A stretch of DNA of 64,000 nucleotides from Arthrobacter sp. ov407 (GTDB taxonomy: Bacteria > Actinomycetota > Actinomycetes > Actinomycetales > Micrococcaceae), in assembly GCF_900102895.1 (NCBI RefSeq), contig NZ_FNGD01000015.1, forward strand, positions 1 through 64,000, given 5' to 3'. The notes under the pieces are model-generated. The model made no database searches. It was not told where the DNA came from and worked only from the letters and a program-made list of their open reading frames with translations. Every line of letters starts with the position of its first letter. The stretch's first letter is position 1. Shown piece by piece: positions 35,258 through 45,604 of this stretch. The translations under genes were made by a program, and so were the position numbers.

Positions 35258-36691
35258 GTGAGCGTTCTTGCCCGGAGTGTAGGCAACGCCTTTCGAAACA
35301 AGGTCAGGACCGCCGCTGTGGTGGCCGTGCTGGCCGTAGCCATCGGGCTTGCCCTGGCCATGCTCGTGGCCAACCAGGCCGTCACCGGCAAGGTTGCGGA
35401 ACTTAACGCCTCGGTGGGCACCGTACTGACTGTGAACCCGGCCGGCGGCCAGGGTTTCGAAGGCGGCGGCGAGCCGCTAACCTCGGCACAGGCGGCCACA
35501 GCGGCGGCCGTCCCCAACGTCAGCAGCGTGGTCGGCACCAAGGCACTGCGCCTGCGCAACGCCGCTGAAATTGCGGCCGGGGCTGCGTCCGGACGGACAG
35601 GCCAGGGCGGCCCCGGCGGGCAGTCGGCCACCTCCGTCACCACGAGCCTTAAGGCCGCCGTCGACGCCGGCACGCTCGGCAACCGTAACCAGGCCGCCTC
35701 TGGCACCTCCGGGACCGGCACCACCGGCAGCACAACTGCAGCCGCGCCGGCGTTCTCGCTGCCCATCACCGCAACGGGCATCGGCGCCGAGGTGGACTCC
35801 ACCGGCAAGGGCCTGCAGTTGACGCAGGGCACCGGCCTGGGCAACTACACCGCCGCGTCCACCGGTGCCCTGCTGGGCACCACGCTGGCCGAGAAGAACG
35901 GCCTCAACGTCGGCTCGAAGTTCACCATCCAGGACCAGACCTTCACAGTCAAGGGTCTGTTCGACGCCGGCACCGCCTTCGGCAACAACGCCCTCTACGT
36001 GACGCTGCCGACCGCCCAGACCCTCGCCGCGCTGCCGGGCGAACTCTCCACCATGATCGTCACGGTCAACAGCATGGAAAACGTCGACGCCGCCAAGGCT
36101 GCCCTGCAGGCGGCGCTCGGCTCCGGCAAGGCCGACGTCACCCAGGGCCAGCGGAACCTTCAGACCGCCGTCAGCTCGCTGGACAGCGTCAAGAATATTT
36201 CCTTCATCGCCTTTGTCGCGGCGCTTGGCACCGCCGGCCTGATCATCCTCCTGATCATGGTCATGCTGGTCCGCGAACGCCGCCGCGAGATCGGCGTACT
36301 GAAGGCCATCGGCGCCCCAAACCGCACCATCGGCCTGCAGTTTGTGCTGGAGGCCCTGGTACTGGTGGCCCTGGGCAGCGTGGTGGGCGCCGCCGTCGCC
36401 TCCTTTGCCAGCGGCGGCATCGCGAGCGCCCTCATCAGCTCAAGCAGCTCGACGACGGCGACCGGCCAGCGCGGCGGCACTGGCGGCTTTCCGGGCGGCG
36501 GCTTCCCCGGCGGTCAGGGCGGCCCGCTCGGCGGGGCCAGCCAGCTTCTGACCTCCGTGACGGCGAGCGCCTCCCCCGGCGTCATTGCCGCGGGCATCGC
36601 CGCGGTCTTCGGCGTGGCCATCATCGGTGCCCTCGTCCCGGCCCTGCTCACCGCACGCATCCGTCCCATCGAAGTCCTCCGAGGAGAATAG
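35258..36691 (+). CDS. MacB/FtsX-type ABC transporter permease
   Basis: Membrane subunit of a MacB-like ABC system, 477 residues. One hydrophobic segment near the N-terminus (VVAVLAVAIGLALAMLVA), a large extracellular domain rich in Ala, Gly, Ser and Thr, then three hydrophobic segments with the FtsX signature (MVMLVRERRREIGVLKAIGAPNRTI). The last extracellular loop carries a Gly/Pro-rich insert (FPGGGFPGGQGGPLGG). GTG at 35258 has TAGGAG upstream. Acts with the ATPase gene that follows by 2 nt. Substrate unknown; such pairs move lipoproteins, peptides or antibiotics. Confidence 0.9.
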   Translation: MSVLARSVGNAFRNKVRTAAVVAVLAVAIGLALAMLVANQAVTGKVAELNASVGTVLTVNPAGGQGFEGGGEPLTSAQAATAAAVPNVSSVVGTKALRLRNAAEIAAGAASGRTGQGGPGGQSATSVTTSLKAAVDAGTLGNRNQAASGTSGTGTTGSTTAAAPAFSLPITATGIGAEVDSTGKGLQLTQGTGLGNYTAASTGALLGTTLAEKNGLNVGSKFTIQDQTFTVKGLFDAGTAFGNNALYVTLPTAQTLAALPGELSTMIVTVNSMENVDAAKAALQAALGSGKADVTQGQRNLQTAVSSLDSVKNISFIAFVAALGTAGLIILLIMVMLVRERRREIGVLKAIGAPNRTIGLQFVLEALVLVALGSVVGAAVASFASGGIASALISSSSSTTATGQRGGTGGFPGGGFPGGQGGPLGGASQLLTSVTASASPGVIAAGIAAVFGVAIIGALVPALLTARIRPIEVLRGE

Positions 36692-36693
36692 CC

Positions 36694-37401
36694 ATGATCG
36701 AAGTCAAGAACCTGGTCCGCACGTTCAAGTCCGGCGACCGGAACATCAAGCCGGTCAACGACGTCAGCTTCGAGCTCGAACAGGGCACGCTGGCTTCGAT
36801 CGTTGGCAAGAGCGGCAGCGGCAAGAGCACCCTGCTCTCCTTGCTCGGTGCGCTGGACAAGCCCACCAGCGGCGATGTGGTGGTCAACGGCGTGAGCCTG
36901 GCCAGTATGCCGGACGGGAAGCTGACCAAGTACCGGCGCCGGGACATCGGATTCGTGTTCCAGCAGTTCGCCCTGATCCCGAATCTCTCGGCCGTGGACA
37001 ACGTGATGCTGCCGATGGAGTTCGCCGGCGTGCGCAAGGCCGCCCGGGCAGAGCGGGCCCGGCAACTGCTCGAGCAGGTCCAGCTCGATCCGGACAAGCA
37101 CGTGCGGCGCATCAACCGGCTCTCCGGCGGCGAGCAGCAGCGGGTGGCGATTGCGCGGGCGTTGGCGAACGAACCCAAGCTGATCCTGGCCGATGAACCC
37201 ACCGGCAACCTGGACGAGCAGACGGGGGAACACATCATCGAGCTGCTCAGCACGCTCAGCCGGGACCACAACACCACCATCCTCGTGGTCACCCACGACC
37301 GCGCCCTGGCCAACAAGACGGACCGGCGCTTCCGGCTCCAGCAGGGCCGGCTCACGGAGGAGCCGGCCCGGAACCGGGCGACGGCGGCCGTAACCGGCTG
37401 A
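36694..37401 (+). CDS. MacB/LolD-type ABC transporter ATP-binding protein
   Basis: ATPase partner of the preceding permease, 235 residues. Walker A VGKSGSGKSTLL, the LolD/MacB-type Q-loop DIGFVFQQFALIPNLSAVDNV, signature LSGGEQQRVAIARAL, Walker B LILADEPTGNLD and switch VVTHDRALA are all intact. ATG at 36694. No MacA-type adaptor is encoded next to it, as expected in a Gram-positive cell. Confidence 0.94.
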   Translation: MIEVKNLVRTFKSGDRNIKPVNDVSFELEQGTLASIVGKSGSGKSTLLSLLGALDKPTSGDVVVNGVSLASMPDGKLTKYRRRDIGFVFQQFALIPNLSAVDNVMLPMEFAGVRKAARAERARQLLEQVQLDPDKHVRRINRLSGGEQQRVAIARALANEPKLILADEPTGNLDEQTGEHIIELLSTLSRDHNTTILVVTHDRALANKTDRRFRLQQGRLTEEPARNRATAAVTG

Positions 37402-37471
37402 GGTCCGGCCGGCGCCGCGGCGCCGTGCTCCGGCGTCGGGGCGGCGGCGTGGGGGCTGCGGCGTTGGGGCG

Positions 37472-37498
37472 GCGGGCGGGCCTTGGGGGCCCGCCCGC
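37472..37498 (+). terminator. GC-rich hairpin after the ABC pair
   Basis: GCGGGCGGGCC (37472-37482) and GGCCCGCCCGC (37488-37498) form an 11-bp stem with a 5-nt loop, 70 bp after the ATPase stop. No T-run, so termination is possible but not assured. Confidence 0.5.
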
Positions 37499-37588
37499 AG
37501 CTCCGGCGTCGAACCCCGCGCCTGCCAAACCTCCCGCGTGCCGGGGCCGTCAACACCGCGGCCCGCCCGCGGGTGAGAGGATGGCACC

Positions 37589-38659
37589 ATGTCTGACCTC
37601 ATCGCGAAGCCGTGGCTGTTCAGCCAGCCGGACCAGGATCCCCGCACAGCCACCGGCGCCAGGCTGCGCTGGGGAATCATCGCCACCGGCGGGATCGCCG
37701 CTGCAGTCACTCGCGACCTTGAACTCCTGGCGGATGCGGAACTGTACGCCGTCAGCTCCCGCACCCAGGCGGCGGCCGACGCGTTCGCGGCCGACTACGG
37801 CTTTGCCCGCGCCTACGGTGACCGGGACGGCATGAGCGGTTATGCCCGTCTGCTCGCCGACGACGGCGTCGACGTCGTCTACGTCGCCACGCCACACGCG
37901 CACCACCACGAGATCGCCCTTGCCGCCCTCAATGCCGGCAAGCATGTGCTGTGCGAGAAGGCCCTCACCGTCAATGCCCGGGAAGCCGCCGAGCTGATTG
38001 CAGCGGCCCGGGCAAACGGCCTGTTTCTGATGGAGGCGTTGTGGAGCCGGTTCCTGCCCAGCATGCAGCGGGCGTTTGAGATCGCTGCCTCGGGCGAAAT
38101 CGGCGCGGTCAAATGGGTGGGCGCCGATCTCGGTTTCCCGGCGCCGTATTCACCTGCCTCCCGGCTCTGGGCGCCCAAGGACGGCGGCGGCGCCCTGCTG
38201 GACCTGACGGTCTACCCGCTGCTCTGGGCGCTTGGCACCCTGGGGTTCCCGCAGACTGTCAGCGCCACCGGCTGGCTCAATGACGACGGCGTGGACGCCC
38301 AGAACGCCTTGACGCTCGGCTACCACCACGGCGCGCAGGCCCAGCTGACCTCCTCGCTGCTGGCGCACGGGCCCCGCACAGCCACCGTCGCCGGCAGCAA
38401 GGGCTTCCTCCAGACGTCGGGCTCCATCAACAATCCCAAGGAACTGCTGGTCAGGATCGGCTTCGACGATCCCCGGACCGAGCAGTTCGCGGTGGTCGGG
38501 CGGGGCTACACCTACGAACTGCGCGAGGTCACGCGGTGCATCCAGCACGGACTCACCGAGAGCCCGGTCATGCCGCTGGAGGACTCCCTGAACACCATGC
38601 GGCTCTTCGACGGTGTGCGCGCGCAACTCGGGGTGACCTACCCGAACGACGCCCACTGA
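37589..38659 (+). CDS. Gfo/Idh/MocA-family oxidoreductase
   Basis: NAD(P)-dependent sugar or polyol dehydrogenase type, 356 residues. N-terminal Rossmann fold with WGIIATGGIAAAVTRDL; the family EKP motif appears as LCEKALTV, so the usual Pro is replaced by Ala. YVATPHAHHHEIALAAL and the C-terminal alpha/beta domain are typical. Resembles dimeric dihydrodiol/xylose dehydrogenases. ATG at 37589 follows GAGAGG. It stands alone between the ABC pair and a secreted protein. Substrate unknown. Confidence 0.87.
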   Translation: MSDLIAKPWLFSQPDQDPRTATGARLRWGIIATGGIAAAVTRDLELLADAELYAVSSRTQAAADAFAADYGFARAYGDRDGMSGYARLLADDGVDVVYVATPHAHHHEIALAALNAGKHVLCEKALTVNAREAAELIAAARANGLFLMEALWSRFLPSMQRAFEIAASGEIGAVKWVGADLGFPAPYSPASRLWAPKDGGGALLDLTVYPLLWALGTLGFPQTVSATGWLNDDGVDAQNALTLGYHHGAQAQLTSSLLAHGPRTATVAGSKGFLQTSGSINNPKELLVRIGFDDPRTEQFAVVGRGYTYELREVTRCIQHGLTESPVMPLEDSLNTMRLFDGVRAQLGVTYPNDAH

Positions 38660-38799
38660 CCACGTCCCGCGGGCACCGGACCCGGCGCATTCCGAGGGTC
38701 TCGGTATGCCTACAGTTTCGGCTTCGCTCTGGACTCCCCCGCTAGGGCCGACTTACCCTGTAGGCAATCGTCCAGTCTTCCGGGAGCGGGGGTGCGCGC

Positions 38800-40032
38800 A
38801 TGGATCCAGCAGCAGCGTCCTCCCGCGCGGGCCGCACCCTGCGCCGCGTACGCCCCATGCGCCCCTTGCGCCACGTGCTTTTGGCCGCCGTCGCCGGTGC
38901 CGCATGGCTGACCCTCTCCGCCACCGCCGCACAGGCGGATGACGCGTGCACATTCTCCGGGACGGCCGACGACGCCGGCGAGAGAGCGGCGGCCGCCGAC
39001 TGCACGGACGCCGACGACCTCCCTTCTCCCTCCCACGACGGCCTGGTCTCCGTGGACATCGCTCCGGCCCCGGCGGGCACCTGGTCCGCCGGGGCCGTTC
39101 CCGGCCCGAGACCAGATGTCGCTGACGTTGCTCCCGCCGACGCTGACGAGCCCGCGCAGGCGGACACGGACCTCGCGGCTACGGGGCCCGAGGCACCCGA
39201 CCCGACTCCGGCGGCAGTAGACCCGGCGATCCCTGGCCCGGCTGTCACCCCTCCCGTGGTGGACCCCGGCCCGCCCGGTGTGGATCCTGTCGTCCCGGAC
39301 CCCGGCGTTGTCCCACCGGTTGTGGTTCCACCGGTCGTGGACCCACCGGTTGTTGTCCCACCGGTCGTTGACCCACCGGTCGTTGTCCCACCGGTTGTTG
39401 ACCCACCGGTCGTTGTTCCTCCGGTTGTTGACCCACCGGTTGTTGTTCCTCCGGTCGTCGTTCCTCCGGTTGTTGACCCCGCGGCTCCGGATCCCGTCAT
39501 TGTTCCGCCGGTTGTAGACGCCACGCCTCCGGTTCCCGATCCGGCCGGCACTCCCACCGCGGGTACCGCAAAAGCAGGCACCGCCAAAGCAACTGCACAG
39601 CAACAGCCGGCGCCCACTTCCACTGGTCCCGATGCGGCCCGTCCCCTCGAGACCTGCCGTTTCCCGGTTGCCCTGGTTTCCTATGCCCCCTTGCTGATGG
39701 GTGAACCTCGTGCGGCGGCGGCATCTGTCGTATCTGGCGCCGCCCCTCGGGCCGAAGCCCCTGCCGGGGCTGGTGAGCTGCCGGTTCCGCGCGGCAACCC
39801 AAGTCCGAACCCGTGGCACGGCGGCACGGGCTTGCCCGTGCCAGAGGCACTCCCGCCTGCGCCCGGCTCGGGGTCCGGCAACGGGAACTCCGCCAACGGG
39901 CCTGCCGGAACGGCTGCGTGGATGCCCGGCCTGTTCTCCTACCCACCCACAATCGGGGCCGACCCCATCGGCGGTCCGCTCCAGCACGAGTACGCAGCCG
40001 TTTGCGCTGATCCCGGTTCTTCTCCTGACTAG
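38800..40032 (+). CDS. Secreted proline-rich repeat protein
   Basis: No family recognised. 410 residues with a signal peptide: basic start with RRVRPMRPLRH, hydrophobic VLLAAVAGAAWLTLSA, and probable cleavage after ATAAQA. The mature part has Asp/Ala/Pro-rich segments, then a strict five-residue repeat (PPVVV/PPVVD alternating, residues about 171-230) and a Gly/Ser/Pro-rich C-terminus. No LPXTG motif or membrane anchor is seen. An extended, wall-spanning or surface role is an inference from composition. ATG at 38800; a purine-rich GGGAGCGGGGG lies upstream. Confidence 0.75.
   Translation: MDPAAASSRAGRTLRRVRPMRPLRHVLLAAVAGAAWLTLSATAAQADDACTFSGTADDAGERAAAADCTDADDLPSPSHDGLVSVDIAPAPAGTWSAGAVPGPRPDVADVAPADADEPAQADTDLAATGPEAPDPTPAAVDPAIPGPAVTPPVVDPGPPGVDPVVPDPGVVPPVVVPPVVDPPVVVPPVVDPPVVVPPVVDPPVVVPPVVDPPVVVPPVVVPPVVDPAAPDPVIVPPVVDATPPVPDPAGTPTAGTAKAGTAKATAQQQPAPTSTGPDAARPLETCRFPVALVSYAPLLMGEPRAAAASVVSGAAPRAEAPAGAGELPVPRGNPSPNPWHGGTGLPVPEALPPAPGSGSGNGNSANGPAGTAAWMPGLFSYPPTIGADPIGGPLQHEYAAVCADPGSSPD
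39313..39480 (+). repeat. 15-bp coding tandem repeat (PPVVV/PPVVD)
   Basis: About eleven copies of a 15-nt unit of the form CCACCGGTYGTTGTY, alternating between VVV and VVD endings, so the higher period is 30 nt. Third-position differences (CCA/CCT, GTT/GTC) show the array is not newly made. It encodes the rod of the secreted protein and is open to length change by slippage. Confidence 0.9.
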
Positions 40033-40033
40033 T

Positions 40034-40066
40034 CGGGCCGTCTCTGCCTCCACAGAGCACGGCCCG
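40034..40066 (+). terminator. Hairpin right after the proline-rich gene
   Basis: CGGGCCGT (40034-40041) pairs with ACGGCCCG (40059-40066), with CTCTG/CAGAG as an inner stem and a 6-nt loop. It starts 1 nt after the stop codon. No T-run. Possible terminator. Confidence 0.55.
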
Positions 40067-40112
40067 TCGGGCTGCTTTGGCCGCCCGTTAACAGTCACCC
40101 AGGAGAATCCCC

Positions 40113-40250
40113 ATGGACCCGACCGTCCACCGCCGAGTTTCCGGCACCCCAATTACCGCCGGCCCGACCCCGTCAGCGCCGCCACCGTCCATGCTGCCGG
40201 AGCGCTCCGGTCAGCAGCCGCGCCCCGGGTGCAGACCCCGCCCGCCGTAA
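40113..40250 (+). CDS. Possible small protein, 45 residues
   Basis: Weak candidate. ATG at 40113 has AGGAGA 7 nt upstream, and the frame runs 45 codons to TAA. The product (MDPTVHRRVSGTPITAG at the start, then Pro/Arg-rich) has no recognisable domain, signal or membrane segment. It lies between two inverted repeats. It may equally be part of a non-coding region. Confidence 0.3.
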   Translation: MDPTVHRRVSGTPITAGPTPSAPPPSMLPERSGQQPRPGCRPRPP

Positions 40251-40282
40251 CGCATGCCAACGCTCCCGTCGACGTCCTGTAA

Positions 40283-40343
40283 CCGCCGGAGCGAGGTCGT
40301 TGGGTCCGCTGGGGGACCCAACGGCATACTCTGGCTCCGGCGG
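40283..40343. repeat. Nested double inverted repeat
   Basis: Outer arms CCGCCGGAGC (40283-40292) and GCTCCGGCGG (40334-40343) are exact inverses. Inside them CGTTGGGTCC (40298-40307) and GGACCCAACG (40314-40323) form a second exact hairpin with a 6-nt loop. Both stems stack with small internal loops. It may be a terminator lacking a T-run or a structured RNA/DNA element. Confidence 0.7.
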
Positions 40344-40409
40344 AAGGGCGCCTGCGGATGAGCGACCGGCCAGGCAACGCGTTTCAAATGCCGGGACCGG
40401 CGCGTCTGC

Positions 40410-40459
40410 CGCACTGAACTGATCTCGCACTGAACAGATCTGCCGCACCGAACAGAAGA
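40410..40459 (+). repeat. Triple 16-nt direct repeat before the kinase
   Basis: CGCACTGAACTGATCT (40410-40425), CGCACTGAACAGATCT (40426-40441) and CGCACCGAACAGAAGA (40444-40459). Units 1 and 2 differ at one base; unit 3 is more diverged and shifted by 2 nt. The array ends where the A/T-rich promoter area begins, so it could be a regulator binding array. Confidence 0.7.
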
Positions 40460-40529
40460 AAAATACTAATTACCCTTATCATTCTTTAGGAGCGCCGCCG
40501 GTGCGCACACGGAAAGGTATGGGGAGATT

Positions 40530-41756
40530 GTGGACAGTTCGCCCAACAGCGTCGCGGCGGAGCCCTTGGGCGGCCGCTATCAGCTGGGGGAAGTGATTGG
40601 CCGGGGCGGCATGGCGTCGGTCTACACTGCCAAGGACCTGAACCTTGGCCGGGACGTTGCCCTGAAACTCTTCGCACCTCAATCGGCCGATCCTGACGAG
40701 CTTCGCCGCCAGGAAGCGGAGATCCAGCTGCTGGCGACCCTGAACCACCCAAGCCTGGTGACGCTTTTCGATGCCGGGACGGACACCCGGATTCCCGACG
40801 AGCCCCGGCCCTTCCTGACCATGGAGCTCGTGGACGGCCAGGATCTGCGGACCCGGATCCGCCACAGCCCCATGCCGCTGGACGAGTTGGCCGTGGTCGG
40901 CGCCGGGATCGCCGACGCCCTCGCCTATGTTCATGGACTCGGCATCGTCCATCGGGACATCAAGCCCGCCAATATCCTCTTGGTGCCGGTCCGGCCGGGT
41001 GAGCCGCTTCGGCCCAAGCTCACAGACTTCGGCATCGCCCGAATCATCGACGGGACCCGGCTTACAGCCACGGGAACCATGGTGGGAACCGCCGCCTATC
41101 TCAGTCCGGAACAGGCCCGCGGCGCCGATCTCGGACCGGCGAGTGACATTTACTCTTTGGGCCTGGTCCTGCTCGAATGCCTCAAGGGCGAAGTGGAATA
41201 CCCGGGCAGCGCCGTCGAATCCGCCGTGGCACGCCTGCACCGGGCGCCCGTCATTCCAGACGCCGTGCCCGACGAGTGGGCCCGTCTTATCCAGGCCATG
41301 ACAGTCCTCGACCCGTTGGACCGCCCCTCGGCCGCCGAACTCGAGGCAGCCTTCCGGACTGCCCTCGTTTCCCCCGGGTCCCTGCCGGGGCCCGTCAAAG
41401 CGGACCCCACCCGGGTACTCCCAGCCCCGCCGGCAAGGCGGCCCCGCCGGCCCCGGCCCGAAGCCGCTGGGGCAGCGGCAGCGGGGACACGCCCCCTGAA
41501 CTGGCTGGACCCGGATGCTCTGCCGCCCCGGCCGCGCCGCCGTCCCTCGCATTCGCGCGGAGTCGACTGGTTCCTCCGGGCCCGGCTCCGCACCCGCGTG
41601 GCCCTGCTGCTCGCCGCGCTGGCAGTCCTTGCAGGCGGGGCAACGATCGCGGTCACCCTGTCTGCCCCCACGGCACCCGACGTCGTCCCCTACCCCACCG
41701 TCACGGGGCAACTCGGCGATCATCTGAAGGATCTGCAGAAGGGCGTGGAACCATGA
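40530..41756 (+). CDS. Membrane-anchored Ser/Thr protein kinase (PknB-like)
   Basis: Hanks-type kinase of 408 residues. Gly loop GRGGMASVY, catalytic Lys46 in VALKLF, Asp143 in HRDIKPANIL, Asp166 in DFGIARI, and the APE-like LSPEQARG are present, so it should be active. After the kinase domain (to about residue 275) come a Pro/Arg-rich linker and one hydrophobic segment near residues 352-376, with only about 30 residues outside. It has no PASTA domains. GTG at 40530 after GGGGAG. It overlaps the next lipoprotein gene by 4 bp, which suggests that the lipoprotein takes the sensory role. Confidence 0.92.
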   Translation: MDSSPNSVAAEPLGGRYQLGEVIGRGGMASVYTAKDLNLGRDVALKLFAPQSADPDELRRQEAEIQLLATLNHPSLVTLFDAGTDTRIPDEPRPFLTMELVDGQDLRTRIRHSPMPLDELAVVGAGIADALAYVHGLGIVHRDIKPANILLVPVRPGEPLRPKLTDFGIARIIDGTRLTATGTMVGTAAYLSPEQARGADLGPASDIYSLGLVLLECLKGEVEYPGSAVESAVARLHRAPVIPDAVPDEWARLIQAMTVLDPLDRPSAAELEAAFRTALVSPGSLPGPVKADPTRVLPAPPARRPRRPRPEAAGAAAAGTRPLNWLDPDALPPRPRRRPSHSRGVDWFLRARLRTRVALLLAALAVLAGGATIAVTLSAPTAPDVVPYPTVTGQLGDHLKDLQKGVEP

Positions 41757-42289
41757 GCCGTTCGCGAACAGGCGGGCAGGACCGCAGCGGTTCGGGGTAC
41801 CGGATGCCCGCAGCTCTCCTCGCGGGAGTGCTGGTGGCCGGGGCACTGGCCGGCTGCGGCTCCCCTGCCCCCGAGCTGGGCCATAGCGCGGCTAGGCAAC
41901 TGCAAACCCAAGTCCTGGCTGTCAGCCAGGCTGTAGCCGCCAACGACCCCGCCGGTTCCCTGAAGCACCTAGACGAGCTGCTGATCCGCCTGGATGCCGC
42001 CGCCGCGAGCGGCGAGGTGTCTTTCAGACGCCACCAGAGCATCAAGGCATCGATTGACGCCGTCCGGGCGGATCTTGTCGCGCAGCAGGCGGCGGAGGCA
42101 GCCCGAAAGGCGGCGGAAACAGCATCGACTAAACAAGCTGCCACGGCTCAGGCGGCCGCCCAGGCAGCGGCTGCCGCCCGGGCCGCCCCGGCCGCCCCGG
42201 CCGCCGTCGCCCCGGCGCCGGCTCCTGCTCCAGCTCCTGCTCCTGCTCCGGCTGGCAAGGGCAAGTCGAAGGGGAAGGGCAAGGGCTGA
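41753..42289 (+). CDS. Lipoprotein with Ala/Pro/Lys-rich C-terminus
   Basis: 178 residues, no named family. Lipobox LAGALAGC with the lipid Cys near residue 33. The central part (residues 40-120) is predicted helical with heptad-like Ala/Leu/Lys spacing and could form a coiled coil. The C-terminus is an Ala-Pro repeat (APAPAPAP) ending in a Lys/Gly block (GKGKSKGKGKG), which could contact wall polymers. ATG at 41753 overlaps the kinase stop (ATGA), so it is translationally coupled; a role as extracellular partner of the kinase is inferred. Confidence 0.78.
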   Translation: MSRSRTGGQDRSGSGYRMPAALLAGVLVAGALAGCGSPAPELGHSAARQLQTQVLAVSQAVAANDPAGSLKHLDELLIRLDAAAASGEVSFRRHQSIKASIDAVRADLVAQQAAEAARKAAETASTKQAATAQAAAQAAAAARAAPAAPAAVAPAPAPAPAPAPAPAGKGKSKGKGKG

Positions 42290-42424
42290 GGCGCCGCGTG
42301 CCGTCGCCATCGTCAGGCTGCTTACCATTTCGGCAGAAGCCCGCTAGCGTGGAGGAACGGCTTTATGCCGGTCAACGACAAGAACCGCGGACTGCTGTCC
42401 GCCAATCGAAGGAGTGACGCCTGC

Positions 42425-43009
42425 ATGGCAACTGTTCAGGAATCCATCGAAGTCAACGTTCCGCTAAGCCAGGCCTACAACCAGTGGACGCAATTCGAGG
42501 AATTTCCGCTCTTCATGAGCGGCGTGGAATCGGTTAGTCAGCTGGACGACACCACTGTCCATTTCAAGACCAGCATCGGTGGCGTCCGGCGTGAGTACGA
42601 CGCGCGGATCACCACGCAGGAACCGGACCAGCGGGTGTCGTGGGAAAGCCTTGATGAACCACGGAACACCGGCACCGTCTGGTTCGAGGACCTCGGCGAG
42701 GCCAAAACGAAGGTTAACGTCGAGCTGACCTGGGAGCCGGACTCGGCTGCGGAAAAGATCGGCGCGGCCATCGGCCTTGATTCCCGTCAGGTTGCTGCCG
42801 ACCTGAAGAAATTCAAGCAGTTTATCGAAGAGCGCGGCGCCGAGACGGGCGGATGGCGCGGACGCGTGGACGGAATCGCGCCGGGCGCCACCACCGCCGT
42901 GCCGCTCCAGGAGGAAGTGGGCTACGGCGCGGAGCCTGCCTTCCAGCGCGTGGACGCCGATCCGGACCTTGCCCCCGAACCGCCCTTCGGCCAAGACCAG
43001 CAGCGCTGA
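42425..43009 (+). CDS. SRPBCC-family (cyclase/dehydrase-like) protein
   Basis: START/Bet v1-fold protein of 194 residues. Typical start ATVQESIEVNVPLSQAYNQWTQFEEFP, then FMSGVESVSQLDD and the closing helix (DLKKFKQFIEERG) around residue 135. Members bind hydrophobic ligands; function here unknown. ATG at 42425 matches the family start and has AAGGAG upstream. ATG at 42365 has an even better ribosome site (GGAGGA, 8 nt) and would add 20 residues, so the true start is open. A tail of 50 residues follows the domain. Confidence 0.82.
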   Translation: MATVQESIEVNVPLSQAYNQWTQFEEFPLFMSGVESVSQLDDTTVHFKTSIGGVRREYDARITTQEPDQRVSWESLDEPRNTGTVWFEDLGEAKTKVNVELTWEPDSAAEKIGAAIGLDSRQVAADLKKFKQFIEERGAETGGWRGRVDGIAPGATTAVPLQEEVGYGAEPAFQRVDADPDLAPEPPFGQDQQR

Positions 43010-43059
43010 CAGGGCGATCACACTGACCCGGCCGGTTTGCGCCTTTGGACTGGCAGCAC

Positions 43060-43095
43060 AACGCCCCGCCTCCCTTACGGGAGACGGGGCGTTTT
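43060..43095 (+). terminator. Rho-independent terminator after the SRPBCC gene
   Basis: AACGCCCCG (43060-43068) pairs with CGGGGCGTT (43085-43093), inner CTCCC/GGGAG and loop TTAC; TTTT follows. It lies between convergent genes and may also limit read-through from icd on minus. Confidence 0.88.
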
Positions 43096-43138
43096 GCGTG
43101 GCGACCTGCTGAGCGCTGCCGGAGCGCTGCAGCGGGGA

Positions 43139-45412
<2,274 letters not shown>

Positions 45413-45604
45413 TCAACACCCCTAACTTACCCGAGGTGCCCCCGTTGGCGCCTACCGGCGTCGTGCGCGGACAGATGAGTGACACCCAATACGACATAAC
45501 AAGAATTGACAAGATGCTTTACAGGTTAGTCAACTTGCCGTAGTTTCGTTCCATCCAGCGGCCGCCCCCAGCGGCCGACCCGCATTTCCACCGGTTAGGA
45601 CACC

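Larger units (their letters stand above)
40033..40529. other. Intergenic region before the Ser/Thr kinase
   Basis: 497 bp. It contains, in order, a post-stop hairpin, a possible 45-residue frame, a nested inverted repeat, a triple 16-nt repeat, and an A/T-rich stretch (40458-40490, with AATACTAATTACCCTTATCA) that is the probable promoter area of the kinase gene. Confidence 0.6.

Noticed and set aside
45474-45542. 22-codon frame before the protease gene (MSDTQYDITRIDKMLYRLVNLP)
   Set aside because: No convincing ribosome site, and the stretch is A/T-rich promoter-like DNA between divergent icd and the protease gene.
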